A stretch of DNA of 64,000 bases, taken from UBA7985 sp038141425. GTDB taxonomy: Bacteria > Pseudomonadota > Alphaproteobacteria > UBA7985. The notes beneath the pieces are model-generated. The model did not search any database, was not told where the DNA came from, and saw only the letters and a program-made list of their open reading frames with translations. Where the stretch lies: NCBI GenBank assembly GCA_038141425.1, contig JAYQIC010000011.1:62001-126000 (forward strand), given 5' to 3'. Numbering within the stretch: position 1 is the first letter of the stretch; each line of letters begins with the position of its first letter. The translations under genes and the position numbers were made by a program. Shown one piece after another: positions 34,440 to 44,820 of the stretch.

Positions 34440-36113
34440 TCAGAGACGCCGGTCGTGGGTCACCCGACCATCGCATACTGTGACCACCGCACGGGTGGCG
34501 CGCAGGGTCGCCTCGTCGGCTGCTTCCAGATCCTCAGACAGGCACACCAGATCAGCCAGCATCCCGGCCTTGATCTGCCCCTTCTCCGTTTCCGCAAACT
34601 CGGTGTAGGCGCCGTCGCGGGTATAGGCCGCCACGGTGTCGTGCAGGCTCTGGCTCTGGTCGGTCCAGCGGTCGTCGGGGCGCTTGGGGAACATGGCGGC
34701 GGCGAAGGTCATCATCGGGTCGACCGGCACGATCGGCCAGTCGGTGCTGAATGCCAGCGTCGCGCCGGACTCGCGCATGGTCTGCCACGGATAAGCATTG
34801 CGCACCTGCCGGTCGCTGAAAATCACCCCCGGCGGCATGGGCGGGAACAGCCCGCCCAGCGGCGCGTGTAGCGGCTGCATCGACGCCACCACGCCCAGCG
34901 CGGCAAAGCGGGGAATATCGGCGTCGGTGATGGTCTCGATGTGCTCGATCCGATGGCGGCTGTCGCGGCGGCCGTTTGCGGTGATCGCAGCCTCGTAGCC
35001 ATCGAGGGTCCGCCGTACTGCGCCGTCACCGCAGCAATGCACGCTGATCTGCAGCCCCAGAGAGTCGGCCCGGATCGCGGCTTCGTTGAAGGCCTCGGGC
35101 GTAAACACCGGCTCCCCGTGGGTATCGGGCCGGTCGGGATAGGGCTCGACCATCAGTGCAGTGTAGCTGTCGATCACCCCGTCCATGAACATCTTCACCC
35201 GGCCAGAGTAGAGCATGGCCGAGGTATAGCGCTCCCGCATCAGCAGGGCTTCGTCGAGCTTGGACAGCGGGTGGGTGTTGCGCAGGTGGCAGGGGATCTG
35301 CACCCGGCACAGCAGGTCGCCTTCCTGCTCCAGCTCGTGCAGCAGCTCCATCTGGTAGAGGTTACCGTCCATGTTGTGCAGGCTGGTCAGCCCGTGGCGG
35401 GCGCAGTGGCGCAGCCCTTCGCGCAATGCCTGTTTATCGCGCTCGCGTTCTGCCGGGGTCGCGGGCGGCTGGGGGTCATCGCCGGTAATGTAGCCGAGGA
35501 AGTCGCGGCCGCCGTGGGCCGTATGCCGGACCACGGGGCTGAAGGCGCTGGTTTCAAGCAGCAGGCCGGTCGCCAGCCCGTCTTCACCCATGACGATCTC
35601 GGCGCCCGGGTCGGTCTCACCGCCGTGAAGGATCCCGCCCAGTTCCAGCGCGGCAGTATTGGCCCAGACTGTATGGTGGTCGGCCGCCATCATCGCAAAC
35701 GGACGCTCGGGCATGATCCGGTCCAGCACGTGCCGGTCGGCGCTCCGCACCGGGCCAAGGATGCTGTAGTTGGCGCAAACGGCGTAGAGCAGGGGGTCGT
35801 CCGGCTTGCGCTGGCTTTCGGCGCGGACAGCGGCGGTGAGCGCGGCCTCGCCTTCGATATCGGCAAGGTTCAGGCAGTCCAGCTCCCCCGATCCGCCGAA
35901 CAGGTGCACGTGGCTGTCGATCAGGCCGGGCAGGACGGTCTTGCCGCTGGCGTCGATGATCTCCGTCGCCGGACCCCGAAACGCTGCTGGGTCAAAATCA
36001 CCAGCGGCGAGGATGCGGTTACCCGCCACAGCAATGGTGGTCGCCGTGGGTGCGGCCGGGTCCATGGTCAGCGCCCGGGCGTTGATGATCAGGATATCTG
36101 CGGTCGGGGCCAT
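34440..36113 (-). CDS. YtcJ-like metal-dependent amidohydrolase
   Basis: The 557-residue frame is intact. It has the N-terminal beta-sandwich strand (ILIINARALTMDP), the metal-binding DSHVHLFGG, later histidines (ISVHCCGDGA and HRIEHIETI), the catalytic region AFSTDWPIVPVDPMMTF, and the C-terminal strands of the amidohydrolase_3 (YtcJ) family. Members hydrolyse amide or imide bonds in small molecules. The substrate here is unknown, and no signal peptide is seen. It is divergent from the RidA/DUF1028 pair across a 226-bp gap holding a dyad that recurs at 41264-41284. This suggests joint control with the amine-catabolic genes. Confidence 0.85.
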   Translation of the reverse strand: MAPTADILIINARALTMDPAAPTATTIAVAGNRILAAGDFDPAAFRGPATEIIDASGKTVLPGLIDSHVHLFGGSGELDCLNLADIEGEAALTAAVRAESQRKPDDPLLYAVCANYSILGPVRSADRHVLDRIMPERPFAMMAADHHTVWANTAALELGGILHGGETDPGAEIVMGEDGLATGLLLETSAFSPVVRHTAHGGRDFLGYITGDDPQPPATPAERERDKQALREGLRHCARHGLTSLHNMDGNLYQMELLHELEQEGDLLCRVQIPCHLRNTHPLSKLDEALLMRERYTSAMLYSGRVKMFMDGVIDSYTALMVEPYPDRPDTHGEPVFTPEAFNEAAIRADSLGLQISVHCCGDGAVRRTLDGYEAAITANGRRDSRHRIEHIETITDADIPRFAALGVVASMQPLHAPLGGLFPPMPPGVIFSDRQVRNAYPWQTMRESGATLAFSTDWPIVPVDPMMTFAAAMFPKRPDDRWTDQSQSLHDTVAAYTRDGAYTEFAETEKGQIKAGMLADLVCLSEDLEAADEATLRATRAVVTVCDGRVTHDRRL

Positions 36114-36229
36114 GCTGCGTGTCTCGTCTGTGCAAGTAGGGGGAAGGTCGCTCGGCGATCGTTGTGGGCGATGAGATCACAGAACGCAGCGCCGCGACAT
36201 TCGAATTCTCCGGGTTTGCCACGGCTTGT

Positions 36230-36250
36230 GCTTAGGGGAAATCTAATCAA
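36230..36250. promoter_or_regulatory. Shared dyad site 1, between amidohydrolase and RidA genes
   Basis: TTAG-GGGAAAT-CTAA (36232-36246) is a dyad with a 7-base spacer, preceded by GC and followed by TCAA. Seventeen of 21 bases match the site at 41264-41284, which is also in a divergent promoter of this cluster. It is a likely binding site for a common regulator. The LysR protein at 39060-39989 is the obvious candidate (inference). Confidence 0.6.
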
Positions 36251-36339
36251 TGCTGTCCCGGTGATTTCTTTATCCGGGGCAGGACTTACGCCCTACTCGG
36301 GTTCATCCGATCAATACCCCGGCGGCAGGGAGGCGTTCC

Positions 36340-36765
36340 GTGGCCTACACTCACACCCGCATTCGTCGTTTCAACACCAAAGAGACCTACCCCGAGCAGA
36401 ACCTCGACAACGACCTGTGTCAGGCCGTGGTGGTGGAGCCAGGCGGACGAACGGTCTATCTGCGCGGCCAGTGCCCGCAGAACCTCGACGACGCGAAGAA
36501 CATCGACAGCCACGATCCTGTCGAGCAGACCCACCGGGTGATGCAGAATATCCGGCAGCTGATCGAAGAAGCCGGGGGCGACATGAGCCATCTGGTCAAA
36601 GTCGTGGTCTACATCACCGACATCCGCCATCGCGAGGCGGTCTACCGCACCATGGGCGAGTACATCAAAGGCGTTTACCCGGTGTCGACCGGGCTGGTGG
36701 TACAGGCGCTGGCACGACCCGAGTGGCTGGTGGAAATCGACGGTACCGCGGTGATCCCGGCATGA
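36340..36765 (+). CDS. RidA/YjgF-family protein
   Basis: The 141-residue protein starts with GTG, MAYTHTRIRRFNTKETYPE. It has the RidA core: GRTVYLRGQCPQNLDD, VMQNIRQLIEEAGGDMSHLVKVVVYIT and the end ALARPEWLVEIDGTAVI with the conserved arginine. RidA proteins hydrolyse reactive enamine/imine intermediates made by PLP enzymes. A PLP decarboxylase lies in the same cluster. The end overlaps the DUF1028 gene by four bases (ATGA). The ribosome site AGGGAGG precedes the GTG. The frame is intact. Confidence 0.88.
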   Translation: MAYTHTRIRRFNTKETYPEQNLDNDLCQAVVVEPGGRTVYLRGQCPQNLDDAKNIDSHDPVEQTHRVMQNIRQLIEEAGGDMSHLVKVVVYITDIRHREAVYRTMGEYIKGVYPVSTGLVVQALARPEWLVEIDGTAVIPA

Positions 36766-37435
36766 CGTTCTCGCTGGTCGCCCGCTGTCGCGAGACCGGC
36801 CGCTTCGGGGTCGCGATCTCCTCGTCTTCACCGGCAGTCGCTGCGCGCTGCGCCTATACCCGCGCGGGGGTTGGCGCCGTGGCCAGCCAGAACGTCACCG
36901 ATCCACGGCTGGGGCCACGGACGCTCGACCTGATGGCGCAGGGCCTGTCAGCGCAGCAAGCCGTGGAGACGGTTACGGCGGAAGCACCCCATATCGCCTA
37001 TCGCCAGATTCTCGCAATCGGCCACGAAGGGCCACCGGCGATCTTCTCCGGGCCGAATTCGCTCGGGATCTGGAGCGATGCGGCGGGCTCGGACGTGATT
37101 TCGGCGGGCAACCTGCTCGCCCACGCAGAGGTCCCGCAGGCCATTGTCGACGGTTTCGACGCCGCCGCCGGAGAGCTGGGCGACCGGCTGATCGCGGCCA
37201 TGCAGGCCGGGCTGGCAGCGGGCGGGGAAGCCGGACCGGTGCACTCGGCGGGATGCAACTTTGCGACGCGGTGCCGTGGCCCGTGGCTGACCTGCGCTGC
37301 GACTGGACCGAGGGCGATCCGATCGCCGCCATCGCCGAAGCATGGCGCGTCTACAAGCCCCAGCTCCGTGACTACGTCCAGCGCGCGCTGGACCCGACTC
37401 AGGCTCCGTCCTACGGCGTCCCGGGCGATGAATGA
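36762..37435 (+). CDS. DUF1028-family protein (one frame break)
   Basis: The sequence begins MTFSLVARCRETGRFGVAIS and continues SSSPAVAARCAYTRAGVGAVASQN, the start of DUF1028. This is an Ntn-hydrolase-like family often found beside RidA and amino-acid catabolic genes. The frame breaks near 37250 (HSAG|MQLCDAVPWPVADLRC, one G missing) and then runs to the usual end. Length is about 224 codons. No catalytic function has been assigned to the family with confidence. The ATG overlaps the RidA stop, so the two are co-translated. Confidence 0.85.
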
Positions 37436-37484
37436 CGAACGACGAATGAACGCGAGATGAAACAACAACATCAGCTCGGACCCC

Positions 37485-37500
37485 GGCGCCTGCAGGCGCC
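37485..37500. promoter_or_regulatory. Perfect 16-bp palindrome upstream of the aldehyde dehydrogenase gene
   Basis: GGCGCCTGCAGGCGCC is fully self-complementary and lies 36 bases before the ATG at 37536. It could be an operator or a processing or attenuation hairpin. There is no T run. Confidence 0.35.
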
Positions 37501-37535
37501 CTGCCCCCGCCGATGCCAGCCAAGAGGAGCACCCC

Positions 37536-39032
37536 ATGTCCCAACTGAGCCACGCCGACTGGCAGGCCCGCGCCGCCGGTCTCAGCTTCCGCAATCAGGC
37601 CTTCATCAATGGCCAGTTTGTCCCTGCGGCGTCGGGCAAGACCTTCGCCTCGATCAACCCGGCAACCGGCGACACCCTCGCGCAAGTCGCCGAGGGGGAT
37701 GCAGAGGACATCGACCGCGCCGTCGCCGCAGCGCGCAAGGCCTTCGACGCCGGGCATTGGTCGCGGGTTGCACCGGCGGAGCGCAAAGCCGTGCTGCTGC
37801 GTCTGGCCGAGCTGATCCGCGAAAACCTCGAAGAAATGGCCCTGCTCGACAGCCTCGACATGGGCAAGCTGGTGCAGGATGCGGTGACGGTGGACGCCCC
37901 TGGTTCCGCTGCGTTTTTCCAATGGTACGCCGAGGCGATCGACAAGCTCTACGACGAGGTTGCGCCCACCGGTCCGGGCGACCTCGCGCTGATCAGCCGG
38001 GAGCCGCTGGGCGTGGTCGGCGCGGTCGTGCCGTGGAATTTCCCTTTGGACATGGCGACGTGGAAGGCCGCTGCAGCGCTGGCTGCAGGGAAACTCGGTG
38101 GTTCTCAAGCCCGCGGAGCAGTCGCCGCTGTCAGCGCTTCGGCTCGCGGAACTGGCCGCAGAGGCAGGCGTACCCGAGGGCGTGTTCAACGTCGTTCCCG
38201 GCTTTGGCCCGACGGCGGGTAAGGCGCTGGGCCTGCATAACGACGTCGACTGCCTCGCCTTCACCGGCTCGACGGCCATCGGCAAGATGTTCCAGCAGTA
38301 CGCCGGGCAGTCGAACATGAAGCAGGTCTGGCTGGAGACTGGTGGAAAGAGCCCGAACCTCGTGTTCGCCGACTGCCAGAACCTCGAAGCCGCCGCCGAC
38401 ATGGCCGCCTTCGGCATCTTCTTCAATCAGGGCGAGGTCTGCTCCGCCAACTCCCGCCTGCTGGTCGAGGCGAGCATCAAGGATGATCTGCTGGCGCTGC
38501 TGGTGGAGCGCGCCGAAGCGACCCAGCCCGGCGACCCCTCGACCCGGCGTCAAAAATGGGCGCCATGGTCGACGAGACCCAGACCCAGACCGTCATGGGC
38601 TACATCGAAAAGGGCAAGCAGTCCGCGCAGCTGGTCACCGGCGGCGAGCGGGTGCAGATCGACGGCAAGGGCTGCTTCGTGCAGCCGACCATCTTCGATG
38701 GCGTGACCCCGGACCAGACCATTGCCCGCGAGGAAATCTTCGGCCCCGTGCTCGCCGTGACCACCTTCGAGACCGAGGAAGAAGCGCTGAGCATGGCCAA
38801 CGACAGCGAATACGGGCTGGCCGCCTCAGTCTGGACCGACGACCTGTCCCGGGCGATCCGCGTCTCCAAGGGGCTCCACGTCGGTACCGCCTCGGTCAAC
38901 ACGGTCGACGCGCTCAGCGCCATGACCGCCTTTGGCGGGGTCAAGCAGTCCGGCTACGGCCGCGACCTGTCCCTGCACGCGCTCGACAAGTACACCTCGC
39001 TCAAGACCACCTGGATTAAGTACAAGGCCTGA
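37536..39032 (+). CDS. PuuC-like aldehyde dehydrogenase (two frame breaks)
   Basis: The sequence resembles the gamma-glutamyl-aminobutyraldehyde dehydrogenase group, which oxidises amino-aldehydes with NAD(P) in putrescine breakdown. Marks are VVGAVVPWNFPLDMATWKAA, LAFTGSTAIGK, ETGGKSPNLVF, the catalytic cysteine in GEVCSANSRLLV, and EEIFGPVLAV. Length is about 498 codons. An extra A near 38095 (ALAAG|NSVVLKPAEQSP) and a missing G near 38545 (QPGDP|LDPASKMGAMVDE) break the frame. The exact aldehyde is not fixed by sequence. A PotABCD system in the same cluster supports a polyamine-type substrate. Confidence 0.85.
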
Positions 39033-39059
39033 TCAGGAAGGACGCGCCCGCGAACAGCC

Positions 39060-39989
39060 ATGGCACTTCGGTTCACATTCCGGCAGCTTGAATACTTCGT
39101 GGCCGTGGGCGACGCGGGCAGCATTGCCCTCGCCTCCCAGCGGATCAACGTGTCCTCGCCGTCGATTTCCTCCGCCATCAGCCAGCTGGAAACCGAGTTC
39201 GGCCTGCAGCTGTTCGTACGCCACCACGCGCAGGGCCTGTCGCTGACCCCCGGCGGGCGGCAGTTTTTCAAGGCCGCCAAGACCATCCTCGATAACGCCG
39301 CCGCGCTCAGCGATATCACCAGCGAGGTCTCGGGTGAGGCGCGGGGGCCGCTGACCTTCGGGGCGCTGTCGACGCTGGCGCCGCTGGTGACGGCATCGGT
39401 GCGGCGGTCGTTTCAGGCCGCTTTCCCCTTTGCCGATGTATCAGTACGAGAGGGCAATCAGAGCGACCTGATCCAGATGATCCGGCGCGCGGAGATCAAC
39501 GTCGCCCTGACCTACGATCTGGAAATCCCCAACGACATCCACTTCGAGCCGCTGGCGACCCTGCCGCCCATCGCAATCCTGCCCGCCGATCATCCACTGG
39601 CCCAGCGCGATGGCCTCAGCCTGCACGACCTGCGGGAAGAGGCTTATATCCTGCTCGACCTGCCGATCAGCCGGGACTACTTCCTGTCGCTGTTCCAGAG
39701 CGAGGGTCTCAAGCCGAAGATCGTCGAGCGGACGACACAGATGACGGTATCGCAGAGCCTCGTAGCCAATGGTTTTGGCTTTGCCCTGACCAACATGCAC
39801 CGGCTCAGCGACCGGGCGCCGGACGGGGGTAAGCTGGCTTACGTGCCGCTGGTCGGTGACCTGCGACCGATGAAATTCGGGCTGGCGACCAACCAGGCCA
39901 ATCACGTTTCGCGCGTGCTGTCGGCCTTCTGCGAGCACGTGGCGCAGCGGGTCACGGCGGGCAGCCTGCCCGGCCTCGGGGTCGACTGA
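39060..39989 (+). CDS. LysR-family transcriptional regulator
   Basis: The 309-residue protein has the N-terminal LysR helix-turn-helix (FRQLEYFVAVGDAGSIALAS to SPSISSAISQLETEFGLQLF) and the two-lobed effector domain (GPLTFGALSTLAPLV, VREGNQSDLIQMI, ALTYDLEIPNDI). It follows the aldehyde dehydrogenase gene by 27 bases on the same strand. The two divergent promoters of the cluster (36230 and 41264 sites) share a TTAG-N7-CTAA dyad of suitable size, so it is the best candidate regulator. The inducer is unknown. The frame is intact. Confidence 0.9.
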   Translation: MALRFTFRQLEYFVAVGDAGSIALASQRINVSSPSISSAISQLETEFGLQLFVRHHAQGLSLTPGGRQFFKAAKTILDNAAALSDITSEVSGEARGPLTFGALSTLAPLVTASVRRSFQAAFPFADVSVREGNQSDLIQMIRRAEINVALTYDLEIPNDIHFEPLATLPPIAILPADHPLAQRDGLSLHDLREEAYILLDLPISRDYFLSLFQSEGLKPKIVERTTQMTVSQSLVANGFGFALTNMHRLSDRAPDGGKLAYVPLVGDLRPMKFGLATNQANHVSRVLSAFCEHVAQRVTAGSLPGLGVD

Positions 39990-40009
39990 GAAAACGGGGA
40001 TTTAGCGAG

Positions 40010-41187
40010 CTATAGCCCGGCGCGCAATCGCTGGAGCAGGGCGTCAAGCATGGCGTCGCAACGGCGCAGCTGTTCCACTTCGATGAACTCATCCGGGCGG
40101 TGGCCCTGCGCCATGGAACCCGGCCCGCAGACGACGGTGGGGATCTTCAGCCGGTCGGAGAACAGCCCGCCTTCGGTGCCGAAGGCAACCTTGGTGGTGT
40201 CGTTGGCGCCCGTCAACGACTTGACGAAGGCAACGACCGCCGCGTTTTCTTCTGTCTGCAGGCCGGGATAGCTGTTGGTGACCTCCAACTCGATCGCCGC
40301 TTCGGGAAAGTCGGTCCTGAGCGGCGCAAGCAGGGCATCCGCCGCCGCTCGTAGGTCCGCGAGGATAGCGTCGGGGTCATCATCTGGCAGATTGCGGATC
40401 TCGGCGAGAAACTGCGCCTGATTGGGGACGATGTTGAGCACTTCACCGCCGCTGATGGTGCCGACGTGGAGGGTGGTGTAGGGCACGTCAAAACCAGCGT
40501 CTTCAGCCCCCCCACTGCGCGCGTTTGCACGTGCGACCAGCCCCGCCTGCAGCTTTCGGATCGCTGCGACCATATCGCTGGCGAGGTAGATGGCGTTGAG
40601 CCCTGCGGGGCCAGCGCCGAATGGGCTTCCCGCCCGCGGCAGGTGACCCGCAGGGCGGTCTTCCCCTTGTGCCCGGTGGCGACGGCGAGGCTGGTTGGTT
40701 CGCCCACGATGCAAAACATCTGCTGGAACGGCGCGTGCGCCAGCATATCGATCATCGACCGGACCCCAACGCAGCCGATTTCTTCGTCGTAGGACAGCGC
40801 CAGATGCAGCGGGGTTTCCAGCCGGGTTTGCTCGCGCCCGATCCGCTCCGCCAGCGCCAGCATGCAGGCGACAAAGCCCTTCATATCCGCCGTGCCCCGG
40901 CCATAAGCCCTCCCGTCTTCGACCGCCAGCGCAAAGGGATCGCGGGTCCAGTCCTGCCCTTCGACCGGGACAACATCAGTATGGCCGGAGAGCAGCACCC
41001 CTGCGCGGTCTTCGGGGCCAAGCGTGGCGTAGAGATTGGCCTTGCTGCCGTCTTCGTTCTCGATCAGCCGCACTTGCGCCCCGGCGGCGGTCAGGCGCGC
41101 CGACGCCGCGTCGATCAGCGCGCGGTTGGGCGCTGAACTGACGGTCGGAAATCCGACTAACTCCCGCAAAATGTCGAGGCTTTCCAT
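40010..41187 (-). CDS. ArgE-like M20 deacylase (one frame break)
   Basis: This M20 metallopeptidase resembles N-acetylornithine deacetylase. Metal ligands are seen in SGHTDVVPVEG, GRGTADMKGFVA, YDEEIGCVG, GEPTSLAVATGHKG, and AQGHRPDEFIEVE near the end. It would remove an acyl group from an N-acyl amino acid or similar compound. One G is missing near 40610 (HSALAP|AGLNAIYLASDMV). About 392 codons. Position between an amidohydrolase cluster and an amine dehydrogenase operon suggests catabolism rather than arginine synthesis (inference). It is divergent from the flavoprotein gene across the second dyad. Confidence 0.82.
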
Positions 41188-41263
41188 CCATCCCGCCCGG
41201 CTGTGATTTACAGCAGGCTAACCAACCGGGGCTGCAGACGCCATGCTGAACTGACCACTGTTA

Positions 41264-41284
41264 GCTTAGAGATAACCTAATCAA
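41264..41284. promoter_or_regulatory. Shared dyad site 2, between the deacylase and flavoprotein genes
   Basis: TTAG-AGATAAC-CTAA (41266-41280), preceded by GC and followed by TCAA, matches the site at 36230-36250 at 17 of 21 positions. It lies 114 bases before the flavoprotein start and 77 bases from the deacylase start, so it could control both. Confidence 0.6.
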
Positions 41285-41397
41285 CCCTTTACTACAGAGT
41301 ATTTTGCAGGCTCGCTGAATCGGGGGGAAGATACCATGACCGGTAGGTTTCTGTTTGTCGAAAGTGGTCACCTCAGTCACCTGAGAAGGGAAACGAA

Positions 41398-43468
41398 ATG
41401 AGCCGTGACAGCCGGTACGACATCCTCTTTGAACCCATGGCAATCGGGCCGGTCGTCGCCAAGAACCGGTTCTATCAGGTGCCGCACTGCAACGGGGGCG
41501 GTTACCGCGATCCATCGGCGGTTGCGGAGATGCGCGGGATCAAGGCGCAGGGCGGCTGGGGGTGGTTTTCACCGAACAGTGCGAGATGCACCACACCTCC
41601 GAAATCGCGCCCTTCATCGAGCTGCGGCTGTGGGACGACGACGACATTCCGATGATTGCCAAGATGGCAGGCCGCATCAAGGAACACGGTGCGCTTGCCG
41701 GCATTCAGCTGGCCTATTCAGGGATCAACGGTCCCAACCTCTATTCCAAGGAAATTCCGTTGGCGCCGACGGCGCTGCCGATCCGGACCTTCACCAACGA
41801 TCCCGTCCACGCCCGCGCGCTGGATAAGCAGGATATCCGCGACCTGCGCCGCTGGTTCGTCAATGCCGCCAAGCGCAGCCAGACCGCAGGCTTCGACCTG
41901 ATCTGCCTCTACGGTGCCCACGGCTTCGGCATCTTCCAGCATTTCCTGTCGACCGCCACCAACCACCGCACCGACGAATACGGCGGCAGCCTCGAAAACC
42001 GCGCTCGGTTTGTGCAGGAAGTCGTCGCCGACGTCCGCGACGCCGTGGGTGACACCATGGGGCTGACGCTGCGGCTGTCGCTGGATGAAATGCTCGGCGA
42101 CCTCGGTTTTGCCAACTCGAAGTCCGTGACTTCATCGAGATGAACAAGGACCTGCCCGACCTCTGGGATCTGGCGCACGGGGCGTGGGAAGACTGCTCCG
42201 GTCCCTCGCGGTTCAAAGAGGAAGCCGCACAGTACGAGCTGGTCACCGGCATCAAGTCCCTGACCGACAAGCCCGTGGTCGGGGTCGGGCGCTTCACCTC
42301 GCCGGATGTAATGGCGAAGATGCTGCGCACCAACACGCTCGATTTCATCGGCTGCGCACGGCCCTCGATCGCTGATCCCTTCCTGCCGCGCAAGATCGAC
42401 GAAGGCCGGGTGGAAGACATCCGCGAGTGCATCGGCTGTAACATCTGCATCGTCGGTGACATGACCATGTCGATCAGCCGCTGTACCCAGAACCCCACCT
42501 TCATGGAGGAATGGCGCAAGGGCTGGCACCCGGAGACCATGAACGAGCGCGCCAGCGCCAGCTCGGTGCTGATCGTCGGTTCAGGCCCTGCCGGGCTTGA
42601 GGCCGCCCGCGCCTGCGTCGAACGCGGCTACGACGTCGCGCTGGTCGAGGCGAAATCGCAGCTCGGCGGCCGCGTGGCGCGCGAACGCCAGTTGCCCGGG
42701 CTGTCGGCCTGGGGCCGGGTGGCTGACTACCGCGAGTATCAGCTCTCCCAGAAGGCCAACGTTGAAATCTACCGCGAGAGCGCCCTGACGCCCGAGCACG
42801 TGCTCGAGTTTGGGTTTGACCACGTTTGCATCGCAACCGGCTCGCACTGGCGCCGCGACGGCGTATCCCGCCAGCACATTGTGCCGATGCAGATCGACCC
42901 GGCCATGCCGCTGTTCACCCCGGACGACATCATGGACGGCCGCTTTCCGTCCGGCCACGTCGTGGTCTTCGACGACGACCACTACTACATGGGCGGGGTG
43001 CTCGCCGAAGCCCTGATCCAGAAGAGCTGCAGCGTCACCCTCGTCACCCCCAGCGCCTATGTCTCCGACTGGACGGTGAACACGCTGGAGCAGGAAACCA
43101 TCCACCGTCGTCTCGCGGAGATGGGCGTAGATATCCAGCTCAACCGCGGGGTCGAGGCCATCGGCGCCAAGGGCGTGACCAGCAACTGCACCTACACCGG
43201 CGCAACCCGGGAACTGGCCTGTGACGCTGTGCTGATGGTGGCCTCGCGCCAGCCGGACGACGCCCTGTATGAAGCCCTGCGCGCGCAGGAAGACAGCTGG
43301 GCCGACGCGGGGTTGAAGTCGGTGCGCCTGATCGGCGACGCCAACGCGCCGGGGCCGATCGCCTGGGCCACCTACGCCGGGCACAATTACGCCCGCAACC
43401 TCGAAGAGCCTGACCGGGGCGACGCCCTTCCCTTCCGCCGCGAAGTCGCGCAGCTGGCGTCGGGGTAA
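41398..43468 (+). CDS. Trimethylamine-dehydrogenase-like flavoprotein (two frame breaks)
   Basis: The domain order is that of trimethylamine/dimethylamine dehydrogenase. First is an old-yellow-enzyme TIM barrel binding FMN (KNRFYQVPHCNGGGYRD, GFDLICLYGAHGFGIFQHFL, RTDEYGGSLENRARF). A 4Fe-4S cluster motif follows (CIGCNICI, then RCTQNP), and last a pyridine-nucleotide-like domain (SSVLIVGSGPAGLEAARACVERGYDV). It would oxidatively demethylate an N-methyl amine and pass electrons to ETF. The ETF-quinone oxidoreductase is encoded at 54331. A G is missing near 41565 (GGWG|VVFTEQCEMHHTSE) and near 42120 (FANS|EVRDFIEMN). The substrate is not set by sequence. Confidence 0.85.
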
Positions 43469-43470
43469 TC

Positions 43471-44820
43471 ATGAAGCCAGAAATGTCAGCCTCAGTTCCC
43501 TTCCCGCAGGACCAGCGGGTACTGCAGTCCATGATGGACTGGGCGGAGCAGCTGATCATCGACGGCCCCGATCCGCGCAACGGTGCGCGTCCCTACAGCC
43601 ACTTTACCAGCACACTGGGTGAGACAATCACGCCCGAGGGCATGGGCTGGGAGCAGGCGTTTTCGCTGTTCACCGATGAAATCGTGCCCTCGACCCGACC
43701 CTTCCACCATCCGACCAGTCTGTCGTTCGTTGCGGCGGCCCCCAGCCCGGCTTCGCTGGGACTAGACGCAGCCCTCGGTGCAGCGGAGATCTTTGCCGGC
43801 AACTGGGATGGCGGCTCCGGGGCCATTTACGCAGAAAATCAGGCGCTGGGCTGGCTGGCCAGGCTCGCCGGATGGCCAGAGAGCGCGGGCGGTGTGTTCG
43901 TCTCCGGCGGCACGCTGGGCAACCTGTCCGCGCTGCACGCCGCCCGGGTCGGCTGGTCCGGGCCACGCCCCGACCGCTTTGCCATCCTGTGCAGTACCGA
44001 GGCCCACAGCAGCATTCGAGCTGTGGCCAGCGTCATGGACGTGGACATGGTGGAAGTTCCCACCGACCCGCAAGGCCGGATCCGGTTGGATGACGCTGCC
44101 GCAGCGCTGGCCGCCCATGACGGGATTTTTGCGATCGTCGCCAACGCCGGGGCGACCAACTGCGGCGCGGTCGATGACCTTCGCGGGCTGACCGACCTCG
44201 CCGGGCAATACGGTATCTGGTGTCATGTCGATGGCGCCTACGGCCTCGCGGCCATGGCCGACCCGGAAGCCCGGCGTCTGTTCGATGGCATCGAGCAGGC
44301 GGACAGCTTCGTCGTTGACCCCCACAAGTGGCTGTTCGCGCCCTACGACAGCTGTGCGCTGGTCTACCGTGACCCGGCGCGGGCAGCGGCGGCGCACGGC
44401 CAGCGCGGGGCCTACCTCGACACCCTCGACCACGACGCCTGGAACCCCTCGGACTTTGCGCTGCACCTGTCACGGCGGGCGCGGGGGCTGCCGTTCTGGT
44501 TCTCGCTGGCGGCCTACGGCGAGCGGGCCTACGCCACCGCCATTCGCCAGACCCTCGAAACCGCCGCGAAGATCGCCGAGGGCATCGCCGCCACCGACGG
44601 CCTTGATCTGGTGCTGGGGCCACAGTTGAGCGTGCTGCTGTTCCGCGCCGCCACCCATGACGTCGAGGCGCTCGCCGCCTGGGCCGAAACCAATCGCCGC
44701 TCTGGCGCTCTTTTGTGCCTGCCGACCACTTGGCACGGAGAGACAGTCCTGCGAATTTGTGTCGTCAATCCCTCAACCGATCCCGACGAGGTTCTGACGG
44801 TTTTAAGGACCCTTCAATGA
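43471..44820 (+). CDS. PLP-dependent group II decarboxylase
   Basis: The 449-residue intact frame belongs to the glutamate / aromatic amino acid / diaminobutyrate decarboxylase family. It shows PLP-binding features in SGGTLGNLSALHAAR, the coenzyme-facing Asp in WCHVDGAYGLAAM, and the lysine that forms the Schiff base in VVDPHKWLFAPYD. It probably decarboxylates an amino acid to an amine. The specific substrate cannot be read from sequence. It begins two bases after the flavoprotein stop and overlaps potA by four bases, so all belong to one operon. RidA nearby would cope with leaked enamines. Confidence 0.87.
   Translation: MKPEMSASVPFPQDQRVLQSMMDWAEQLIIDGPDPRNGARPYSHFTSTLGETITPEGMGWEQAFSLFTDEIVPSTRPFHHPTSLSFVAAAPSPASLGLDAALGAAEIFAGNWDGGSGAIYAENQALGWLARLAGWPESAGGVFVSGGTLGNLSALHAARVGWSGPRPDRFAILCSTEAHSSIRAVASVMDVDMVEVPTDPQGRIRLDDAAAALAAHDGIFAIVANAGATNCGAVDDLRGLTDLAGQYGIWCHVDGAYGLAAMADPEARRLFDGIEQADSFVVDPHKWLFAPYDSCALVYRDPARAAAAHGQRGAYLDTLDHDAWNPSDFALHLSRRARGLPFWFSLAAYGERAYATAIRQTLETAAKIAEGIAATDGLDLVLGPQLSVLLFRAATHDVEALAAWAETNRRSGALLCLPTTWHGETVLRICVVNPSTDPDEVLTVLRTLQ

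Noticed and set aside
34941..37460. 839-codon + strand frame spanning the amidohydrolase and the RidA/DUF1028 genes
   Set aside because: It is antisense to an intact amidohydrolase and then runs out of frame through RidA. Only its last part is the true DUF1028 frame.
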